A DNA stretch of 47,391 bases, from the NCBI GenBank assembly GCA_015039365.1, contig WION01000407.1, forward strand, positions 1-47,391, written 5' to 3'. The translations under genes and the position numbers were made by a program. The notes beneath the pieces were generated by a model, which worked only from the letters and a program-made list of their open reading frames with translations, did no database searches and had not been told where the DNA came from. Positions within the stretch are counted from its first letter, which is position 1, and every line of letters starts with the position of its first letter. This DNA is from Amanita rubescens. Its lineage: Eukaryota; Basidiomycota; Agaricomycetes; Agaricales; Amanitaceae. This document shows, piece after piece, positions 21,501 to 29,832 of this stretch.

Positions 21501-22898
21501 TTTGTACATTGTGTGAAAGGCAATCTCATCACATCTTTTCCTATGACCAATAGTTTGTGAGTGACATTGCAAGTTTTGTGGCAGTCTCATTATATATGAG
21601 TCAATTCCTATGACTAACAGGATGTGAGTGGTATTGCAAATTTTGTGAAAGGCAGTCTCATCACACCTTTTCCTATGGCCAACAATAGCGAGTGAGTGAC
21701 ATTGCATATTTTGTGAAAGGCAGTCTTGTCACATCTTTTCCTATGAACAACAGCGAGTGAGTGACATTTCACATTTGTGATAAGCAGTCTCATCACATAT
21801 TATCCTATGACCAACAGCTTGTGAGTGACATTGCAAATCTTCTGAAAGCCTTATTACATCTTTCCCCATGACCAACAGCGAGTGAGTGACCTTGCACATT
21901 TTGTGAGCAGTAGTCTCATCATATCTTTTCCTATGATCAACAGGTTGTGAGTGACATTATACATTTTGTGAAAGGCAGTCTCATCACATCTTTTCCTGTG
22001 ACCAACTGGCAACAGCTTGTGAGTGTGACATTGTGCAATTTGTGAAAGGCAACATCACATCTTTTCCTATTATCAACAGCTTGTGAGTGACATTGCACAT
22101 TTTGTGAAAATGCAGTCACATCACATTTTTGTTTGACCAACAGCCTGTGAGTAACATTGCAAATTTTCTGACCTGTATTCTAAGCACACCTCAACTAATG
22201 AATGTTTGCTATATCATTACATCTTATGCATTAATATCAGAAAGTGAGCAGGTTACTACATCCTTTCCATGTCCTCATTTCATATTATAATTATTATTTT
22301 CATAGATTGTAAGATTTTATTTCAGCTCACTCACTCCCACCTTGTTTGATTATTCCTTTCACTTATACAAACCACTTTCCTTCATTTCCAGGTGAGTGAT
22401 GCTGGTTCATGAGGTATTTATTTTCACATAGTTGCCTGCTACATAGTGTGTAGGTCTGACGATACTTGGATTGGATGTTTTATTTTATCTCATAACTAGC
22501 ATGAACTTTTCTCCATGTTTGGAGACAAGCAAAGGAACTTTACAGTGAAGGTATTTTTGTTCTTTTTTGGGGGGTACTAGTAACTGACACAACTAATGCC
22601 ATTGCAACAAGCCTAGTGATTGCCAAGTCTTAGTTTGTAAAGTACTCCTTTTTATTTACTGTATTCATGCTTAAACCATTAAGCAATTATTGTCATTGCC
22701 AAGCTATCCTTTTGGATCAATGAACCATTCCTGCCATCAGTCACAAAAGCCTTGCATCAATACAAGCAAAAAGGCTATGTTCAAAAACTGAAGACTTTGG
22801 ACATTATTCCTGACTTTGCTCCTCACTTTGTGCACTCTGGTCATCAAGATTTGGTCACAATCCTCTATAAGCAGGTGACTCACATTGATGGTATGTAG
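15562..22898 (+). CDS. AIG1/GIMAP-like small GTPase whose central part is split into single-codon exons
   Basis: Exons I can join: 15562-15586, 15630-15793, 15844-15890, 15953-16122, 16172-16248, 16398-16586, 16648-16783, 16831-16906, then 16960-16971 or beyond. The G1 motif GRANAGKTT is at 15703-15729, G3 DSQG at 16012-16023 and G4 TKFD at 16418-16429. TIHQLFVSTQMNNLDLCVKS follows, then VIIIVFSKFPHFW ending at 16906 in phase 0. This resembles the Agaricomycete G-domain family related to AIG1. Next comes the triplet-exon array (17163-22308). Coding resumes at 22500-22550 (HELFSMFGDKQRNFTVK) and 22704-22898 (LSFWINEPFLPSVTKALHQY to THIDGM, stop). The joins between 16972 and 17162 are unresolved. 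An alternative start is the ATG at 15634. Expected activity is GTP binding and hydrolysis; the biological role is unknown. Confidence 0.7.
17163..17924 (+). repeat. Triplet-exon array, diverged 5' units (13 clear, 1-2 candidates)
   Basis: Each unit is AG, three bases, GT, with intron bodies that share little sequence beyond splice signals. Triplet and first base: TGG 17163, TTT 17224, GAA 17278, CAA 17345, GGA 17406, AAA 17455, GAA 17566, ACA 17631, GAT 17686, AGA 17747, GAA 17806, ATT 17868, GAG 17922. A further candidate is TTG at 17509, which would split an otherwise 108 nt intron into 51 and 54 nt. GAG at 17016 (acceptor TTCATCAG, donor GTAAGTCA) may be another. Acceptors are CAG, TAG or AAG. 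Donors include GTGAGT, GTAAGT, GTATGT, GTCAGT, GTGTGT and GTTAGC. Introns are mostly 45-70 nt. Confidence 0.75.
17995..22146 (+). repeat. Triplet-exon array, homogeneous core (64 units, ~65 bp period)
   Basis: The consensus intron is 62 nt: GTGAGTGACATTGCACATTT at the 5' end, a middle TTGTGAAAGGCAGTCTCATC, and CTTTTCCTATGACCAACAG at the 3' end. Triplets with first base: TAT 17995, GAT 18065, GGA 18131, GAA 18196, GTT 18255, GAT 18320, TTT 18391, TTT 18455, GAA 18520, GAA 18585, GAA 18649, AAA 18713, TTT 18788, AAA 18854, TTA 18919, GAT 18981, TCT 19046, GAT 19108, GGA 19184, GAA 19249, GAA 19312, GGA 19377, GGA 19439, GTT 19504, GTT 19567, GAA 19640, GGT 19700, AAA 19769, GGA 19834, CAA 19898, CGA 19970, CGA 20035, AAA 20090, nine bases GACAAGTCA 20156, TTT 20235, CAA 20300, GAA 20362, TAT 20413, CTT 20481, GAA 20543, TTT 20612, GGA 20677, AAA 20738, GAA 20806, CAA 20877, AAA 20945, CAG 21014, AAA 21074, CAA 21148, CGA 21211, AGA 21276, TTT 21341, CGA 21412, AAA 21477, TTT 21554, GAT 21621, CGA 21689, CGA 21754, CTT 21818, CGA 21879, GTT 21944, CTT 22016, CTT 22080, CCT 22144. 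Third bases are A or T except CAG. Confidence 0.9.
22241..22308 (+). repeat. Triplet-exon array, diverged 3' units
   Basis: Two last units with bodies unlike the core: AAA at 22241 (acceptor TTAATATCAG, donor GTGAGC) and ATT at 22306 (acceptor TTTTCATAG, donor GTAAGA). Further on, CAG ends at 22391 and GTGAGT begins at 22392 with no base between, a zero-length unit. The next ordinary exon starts at 22500 after CTCATAACTAG. Confidence 0.7.
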
Positions 22899-23706
22899 AC
22901 GGTACTTTGTCTAGCCTTCATGCACTGCTTATGAAGAAATATCAGTGCAGGGTGAAACACCCAACATGATATTCAGGTGATTTATCGGCTGCAATGCCTT
23001 TGTTACAACATGGTACAGACTCCTGCATAGTTGTCATTTTTCTTTATGCCACCTACCCTATCCATTCTTACCCTTATGCTTGATTCATATGGACAACCTC
23101 ATTCCCTTATACAATACCAATCCACTTCCCCTATGACTGGGCCCAGGTCCTTGTTCCACTTATGTGTTACTTTATACCTTGTTCTAATTACACACTATAT
23201 CTTTGTCGCTTCATTTGATATGCCTTTGTTCTTACATGTATATAAAGGCCTGTACAGTCTTGATACAATAGTGACTTGACAAAGGGATGTGAAATCAATG
23301 GTCACACAAGTGTCAAACTGGTGAGAAATGTTTACTACAGGGATAAAATTGGTTCAAATTTTGGGGAGTGGCTGCACTGAAGGCAGTTGGTAGTAGGTAC
23401 CACTGTCCAATTGGCTTGAGAAAAAAATGGGAACGAGCACATAATACCACAGAACATGGAAACTAGTACACAAGCTTACTACATTCGAGTCCTATATATA
23501 TCCAGTGTCACGTCTCTCAATCTCTCTCAAGTCATGTGTCTGATTTAGACGCCTTCCACGATCACATCAAAGGGTGGCCGGATTCTGTTTTCGTCGAAGA
23601 TTGGCCTGTCGACAGGATTATCGATGAGCAAAAAAAATCATGCAATCGTAGCATGCGCTACCTGGTCTGCTTTGTTGTCCAACCGAAATTTTGGCTCTTC
23701 AGTAAT
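22899..23706. other. Intergenic, nothing recognised
   Basis: 3' flanks of two converging genes (GTPase on plus, Tup1-like on minus). The region is AT-rich on the left. Small ORFs such as 23031-23279 and 23536-23721 show no family signature. Confidence 0.5.
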
Positions 23707-25490
23707 TCACTGAGGCTGTGACCCGGTCATGAAGTTCTGGATCGCTAGATCGTTTCCAAAAAACGGACCATAGCTCCCTGTGTAATATGTATAGTAAAGG
23801 AAGCTTAGCGTTAGCATTAGTCGGGGAGAAACGACGTACATATTCTTGCTCCACAGTCCCCGTTGCCCGTAGCGAGCAGTCCTCCCATCGGACTCAGATC
23901 AATGGAAGTAATCCAATTCATGTGGCCCCGAAGCTGAAGCACACACTGCACCGCTGCCGATCTAGCATCCCAGAACCGGACTCCGCCGTCTGAGGAACCT
24001 GAGGCGATCCATTGTCCGTCGTGCGAAACGGCAACCGAGAAGACACAGTCCTGCAATCAGATCAGTTACTTGGCCTAATGAAGGAAAATATCAAGGTGGG
24101 AGATACCATGTATCCAATGAAGTTCGTCGTCCACGGGCCACTGTTTTCCCCATCCTCCATGATTGCTCTTTTGCCTGCAGACATTTTCGCATTGGATACG
24201 CTCAACCCACTCACATCCCAGAGCTTCAAAGTATTGTCCAAGCTGCCACTAACGAGCCCTTTCCCGTCAGGGGTGAACGCGATACTGTACACACTGTCTA
24301 TGTGCCCCCGCAGCCGCTCAACGAGAACACCCGTCGCCACGTCCCATATCCGGATGACATTGTCTAGAGAGCCGGCAGCAACAAATTGACCATTGGGGGA
24401 GATGGCGAGATCGGTAATTCCAGCGTCAATGTTGAGAGGGTCGAAGTCATTAACGATTAGGACCTTAACGTATCGATGGTTACCACACTGCAAAAGACAG
24501 GAATAAGCAACCTACTTTGGGCGGAGCTTCCGCATTGGCTATGTCCCATATCCTGACTGTCTCGTCAGCCGATCCGGATACGATCAGACATCCATCAAGG
24601 GAAAAGTCCAATGAATTAATCTCCTGTTGGTGTCCGTTGAACACGTGGAGGATCCGTTTCTTTGCGATGTCCCATATCTGCGCGATTCCAAGTTGAGCAT
24701 TTATTCGTGGCCCATATTAACTATGCATACCCTGATTTGCTTATCCTCCGCACCAGTAGCCAGCAGTTTGCCATCTGGGCTGAAACATATGCTCCGGATA
24801 TACAGGTCTCCGGCTTTTCCTGCCGATTCGCCTGCCAGAACGCTGCGAGATGATTCAGCTGAAATCGAACAATGCGAGCATGTGGCTCACCAAGTCTTGG
24901 CGCCCGTCTTGGTATCATAGATCTGCGCGGTCCTGTTACATCCCGTGGCGAGATACTTGCCATCAGACGAGAAGCTAACGCAACACACGATGCTGCAATG
25001 CCATCAAACTTCCACTTCTCGTAAGGAAGCTCTGAACACGCACCTGTCGTGCATTAAGTTGTACACCAATTGGACATCCAGTACTCTCTTAACCTCTGGA
25101 TTGAAAATGGCATACCAATCGGAACCCTCCCTCTTGTATTCGGGTGGTGTCATATGGATATCCAAATTTTCAGGGAATGCGGCCACAACAGCTATGTGTC
25201 TTCGTTGAGTACGAGATACGGGAGTCATTGTCGTCTGTACCTTGTGAAGGTGGAGGGCCAGAAACACTAGCAGGACTGACCATCATATCCTCGCCGTTCC
25301 TCCATCGTGCACCTTTGGCTTTGCGTTCATGACCTCTTTCCCTCTCAAGCTTCCTATCCACCGGAGCAGTGGCCCGTTCTCGTGCCAATTTTCTCCCCCT
25401 TTTTCGTACTTTGAGAGGTGTCGACATTACTGGACTAGGTGGCTCTATCGCATTGCTCGTCGGCTCCTTTGATGGTACGCAGGGAAAATG
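23707..25490 (-). CDS. Tup1-like WD40 co-repressor paralogue without the N-terminal tetramerisation domain
   Basis: Tup1 with Cyc8/Ssn6 is a general transcriptional co-repressor in fungi. Seven WD40 blades are visible from right to left: [20 protein letters not shown] (about 24960), [20 protein letters not shown] (about 24760), [20 protein letters not shown] (about 24600), [20 protein letters not shown] (about 24400), [20 protein letters not shown] (about 24270), [20 protein letters not shown] (about 24040) and [19 protein letters not shown] (about 23900). A last intron restores ARIW plus [13 protein letters not shown], stop at 23707. The linker [20 protein letters not shown] (about 25070-25110) is Tup1-specific. 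Ahead of it lie only about 90 basic or Pro-rich residues (ATG at 25427), not the coiled-coil that binds Cyc8. The frame stays open rightward to 25490, where a single TAA ends the kinase gene in the same frame. Likely a partial duplicate. Confidence 0.85.
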
Positions 25491-26996
25491 TTAGGTTAGG
25501 AAAGTATTGTTCACAGAAGAATTTAGTCTGCGCACTGTGGTGCTAGATGTTAACGGTAGCAATGATAATTTTCGTAGCATTTCGTAGTAGAATGGATTCC
25601 GAACATTGGTTGGGGTAAACGCGGATTGGTATAGAGCCATCATTCTTTGCACGACACCTTTTATTCTGAGTCGTTCCGACGGTTTCCTTATCCAGCAGCG
25701 CTGAATCATATCCCACGCTCCATCACTCAAAGGGGGTTCATTTAGTCGGGGAGGGAGTATGCCTCGAAAGATGAGTGCCCAAATTTGAGTGTCCTGTTTA
25801 CCAACAAAAGGTATACTATCGAAATGTATCTAGGCAATTTAGCAAGAACATGTAAGCCCATTTATTGCTACTCACTTCATAGTAAACACATCCAAATGCA
25901 TAGACGTCCGACATTTGTGTTCTTGGGGGAGTATCACTAGAGGAGTCGTCATCGTTCTCCGAGAATCCAAATAACTCTGGTGCTGCAAAATTGAGATGTA
26001 GTGCTCCTGATTGGGTATTTGTAGCTTCAGAGAGTCGCGTTAATCCAAAGTCCGCGATTTGAACATGAAGCTCGTCATCCAGAAGGATGTTAGCCTAAAA
26101 AAAGGCTGAATAATACGACATATGAGATCAGGGAAAATACCCCGCGTAGGTCGCCATGGACTATGCCTTCTGAATGGATGTATTCGATGCCATGGGCAAG
26201 TTCTAGTATCTTTCATATAGCGTGAGTATCCATAAATAGGCGAAGAAGGGAAGGTCATACACGTTCCTCTATGTGGACTACTGATGGATTTGCTTTCTTC
26301 CGCCATTGTGCTAGGGTACCATTCTTCATGTATGGTGACACGAGGAAGAACTGCGATGCTGATTCATCTTCATGGATTCCTAAAAACGGTAGGACGAGGT
26401 TGTGATCGAGGGATCGCCACATCAGTGCCTCTCTGCAGAAAGCCTGTGGGACTCGAGATCAATGGACGTATATCATCGAAATGAGCAACATACAACATCG
26501 TGATCAGTTTTGTATAATACTTTTAGCGCAACAGCTTTCCCCCTTAGTTCGCCCTTGAGAATGTGCCCGAAACCACCACCGCCGATGTATTCCCGATGGG
26601 CTGGCATAATGACTCCAGTTGCGAATAGAGAATTTGGCATGACGGGCATCTTTGATATGATTTTAATCATCAATCGTCTTGCTCGCTGGTTCACGTCTAT
26701 GGTTGCATCTGGACTTGATAAGTATCGCTCGTGAAGCGAACGAAGCATGAGATCCAGCAGGTTCTTGGCGTCTGAGGCATGTTCCAGCTGTCCAGCTATG
26801 CTAACGTAGTCTTCCTTGGATAGAAGCTTGCACAGAAGATCAACGGTCGTTGCGTTGTGTATGGCAGATGGAATGGAAGATCCGAGCTATGCGATAGGCT
26901 TAGGCCAAGTGTATTCCGCATGAAGCCACGCACCTGTGCAACATTGAGCATAGTGAGCAGCCATGTGAGGGCATTACTGTCAATATCATGCTGCAT
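25491..26996 (-). CDS. TKL-like protein kinase
   Basis: Exon 1 (26934-26996) reads MQHDIDSNALTWLLTMLNVA. The next exon continues SSIPSAIHNATTVDLLCKLL, an N-terminal region common in Agaricomycete TKL-like kinases. The kinase domain has the glycine loop IGGGGFGHILKG (about 26560-26595), the lysine in AVALKVLYK (about 26525) and the catalytic loop HGDLRGANILL (about 26090-26150). It also has a proper DFG in IADFGL (about 26050), an APE-like segment AAPELFG (about 25980) and the C-lobe motif MSDVYAFGCVYYEI (about 25880-25915). RCWIRKPSERL (about 25670-25700) precedes the end NNTFLT and the TAA at 25491. Catalytic residues look intact apart from HGD for HRD, which is usual in this group. Its 5' end lies about 50 bp from the breakpoint of Crinkler copy 2 on the opposite strand. 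Confidence 0.85.
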
Positions 26997-27044
26997 GGAG
27001 TCGTACCTTCAGCGCTTAACCGTGCGAATGATTGATGGGAAACT

Positions 27045-29561
27045 GTTATTTTCATCGACGAAGCCAAGGACGCAAATATTCTCACCAAAGAGCAAGTTAC
27101 AAAACCTTTGATCCATCTCCTGAAAAACTCAAGTTTGTCGTGCAGGATCTGCAGAATCCTGATTGTGAGTCCGCTTCCAATTGATTGTCCCTGCTACCTA
27201 TACTAATTCATCAATCACTCCTCAATTAGCCCCAACCACAATCGCTACCACTTGGTCAGTGGATTATAATCCATCTGATCTATCTAAGGCTGGTGAGCAA
27301 TCAGCAGCCAGACCGATTAAAATGGCTCAATAAATGGCTCAGATAATAAGCTCACACTTTTCTATTGGGTTCTCAATGTGTCCAACAACCCCTTCGCCGT
27401 CGACATCAGAAAAAGTAAGACGGCGGGTCACCTGAAGGATGCGATCAAAAAGGAGAAGGAACTTACGTTTGGTGCCATCGACGCCGACACCCTCCAGCAC
27501 TGGAAGGTGAGAAAAATCTCCCTGTGCGTGTTGATGACTCACTTAATCCTCGGGAAGCTATCTCCACCCATTCCTTCTGCGGAAATCGGCATGAAGCTTA
27601 GAGACGTTCAAAGTCCTCAGCGGGTCCCAGGCTGCGACAAATTAAACGTTTTTGACGAATTATCGGAACATTTCTCCTCGCCCCCCCCCCCCCGTAAGCA
27701 CCTCCATATCATTGTGGAAGCTCCGCCTACCCGTAAGTATTCTCGTGATATCTTTATTTTTACCTAATTCTGATCCTGTCCGTTGCTCTTTTGTTTCCTC
27801 CTTCAATCTTGTCACGATTTCGAATCCAACGACCCACCCATGTTCAATCTGTACCGAATGACGATCGTCCATCCAACGCCCCTAAATATGAATATGTTCT
27901 CACGCCGGGCATGAAATCTCCCTCTCCTTATATCCTACCACACATTCTCCTATTCCTGTACATGTTCTCCACTATCACATTTTTTCTAAGCTGCTAGTTG
28001 TCAAATATCCCACCCAGGCTATCGAGGAGCTCCCTGATTTGGAGAAACGTAAGTACTTCGCGATCTCATAGGAGAACCAGTGGCGAGATCAGTCCAGCAA
28101 GGGACATTCGCCCTTACACCGTCATCTGGTGCGAGAGTTCCTCACTTCAAGCACGAACAAGAGAAAATGCCAGTTATGAATGGACGTCCAGCGGAAAATC
28201 ATGGGCTCCCTGTTCACCTGTTCCACCCAGCTTTTTCTCTTTTTCAGCGCACACTTGCTGACCCCAACATCAACTTGTCCTCCAACGACTATACTAAAGC
28301 ACACATATATATGTCTGCGTCGGCCGCGCTTTATGAAACAGAATCCCTGCGATATGACGAAACTTTGGTCTACTTGGCTGAGGCTATTCAATTTTGTATA
28401 ACCAAGAGGGCCAACAGTGATAGAACGAGCGCGGATGGCTCTTTCCTGGTTATTACTTCCAACTTTCGTGGCGCGATAGCAGGACTTTATAAGTTAAAGA
28501 ATGAGATCGGAGCGGGTAGTTCTGATCCGACAATTCAGGGATCCTTATTGTATAGGGAAGCATGGGTCTCAAGCGAAGTGTGTTCCATACCTTAACTCTT
28601 GCCGCACTCAGCTAATTAACTGAATATCTGCTTTTCAGCTTGACTTCATACATCATTCTTGTTGCTGTCCATCATTTAATCTCTCCATCGCAGGACCATG
28701 GATGTGTTATCGGGAGTTATCTTTATTGAAAATGTTGTGGTTCAACAATTGACGGACTACGTCCGGACGGGGGGCAATCCGTACGACGACAAAGAGTTGG
28801 AGTCTGTTGCACGCCTCTTTAAGGTACTGTCCGTGGGTCTAGAAAACCTCAAGACGTTCTATCGCGAGCTGAAGATTGTTAACAATCCCGATTTGCGACG
28901 CTTGTTCCCTTTCACCCGTTTCTATCTTGATTCGCTTGGACAGCAAGTTAATTTCGATTACTGCAAACAACTCAGCACGACGAAAGCTGTTTTTTTAGCA
29001 AAGAGGACTTCTGATAATAACCTGCTTATCGTCAAATTTGTCCAGCGGTACAATTCTCACGCGCATCGTCATGGTTTGGCTCCGCAGCTTCATTACTCGA
29101 GTCTGGATGATCCCAATTCGAAGACAATGGAAGCTTTGGGTATGGTGGTGATGGATTATGTGGGAGAAACAGATCACTACGAGCTGTATTCGAAGGGACT
29201 GCTTCCTAACATTTATGAAGGAATGAAGCAAGCTATCCATATCCTTCACTCAGAGTCGATCGTTTTTGGCGACCTTCGAGTGCCCAACATTGTAATCACC
29301 GAGCTTGAACACAAACCAATGCTCGTTGATTTCGATTGGTGTGGAAAAGACGGGATCGACAGATATCCTTCGAGTTTGAACGATCTGTCTTCTATTGGTT
29401 GGCATGATGGAGCCGTGCAGAATGGCATCATGCGTATGGAACACGATATTAGAGAAAAGACCGAAATCTTCGGTGCATTTAACGGTGTCACGGCGTTGCT
29501 GGTCAATTCACTAATCTTCCGCCTTATACAGGTGGTTCTGGCAGGAAAGAGAAAGAAGTGA
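27045..29561 (+). pseudogene. Crinkler-type gene copy 2: 5'-truncated PB1, Crinkler header, Crinkler-associated kinase-like domain
   Basis: Homology to copy 1 starts inside the PB1 domain at about 27045 (ATTTTCATCGACGAAGCC), so the PB1 start is missing. The header is complete and open: SNNPFAVDIRKSKT from 27381, AIDADTLQHWKV, and HLHIIVEAPP near 27700. A 13-C run (27681-27693) lies inside it. Exons from about 28080 give SFLVITSNFRGAIAGLYKL and LYREAWVSSE. The domain from 28698 is kinase-like: LIVKFVQRY (about 29025), VFGDLRVPNIVI (about 29265) and LVDFDWCGKDG (about 29320), the Agaricomycete Crinkler-kinase pattern with GD for HRD and DFD for DFG. Between 28660 and 28705, SCCCPSFNLSIAGPWMC runs in one frame and VLSGVIFIENVV in another, so a one-base frameshift is likely. 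This copy may be inactive, although the header and kinase ORFs are individually long and clean. Confidence 0.65.
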
Positions 29562-29832
29562 GCATGTTAATCGACGATTGATGTTTTTTTTATCCACGTG
29601 TACTACCAGTTTGGGTGTCTTGGTTGCGGGTAAAGACATGCGGACGTCGTATGCCTAATCCATTAGGACCCTTCAATATCGCTCCTGGGAGAATCGACTG
29701 TAAGCTCAAGCTCAAGCATGATGCCGGACAAGCTACGTGTATAACAATAAACGGTACTTGGCATACATAACTATCGATAACTCAGGCAGCACAACCTAAC
29801 GCCGGACTACTTGAACTGAACTACAACCCAAG

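Noticed and set aside
18375..22140. Many minus-strand ORFs of 60-145 residues with repeats like MQCHSLPVGHRKRCDETAFH
   Set aside because: They are the reverse complement of the array introns (the splice-signal repeat). They break and restart with indels and have no gene signals.
17995..22146. CRISPR-like array
   Set aside because: The repeat is long and degenerate with only three variable bases per unit; there are no spacers or cas genes and the context is eukaryotic.
17163..22308. Plain minisatellite inside one giant intron
   Set aside because: Not excluded, but less favoured. It does not explain the exact three-base spacing, AG/GT conservation in diverged units, absence of stops in one phase, or coding exons on both sides. 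Fungal introns of 5 kb are very unusual.
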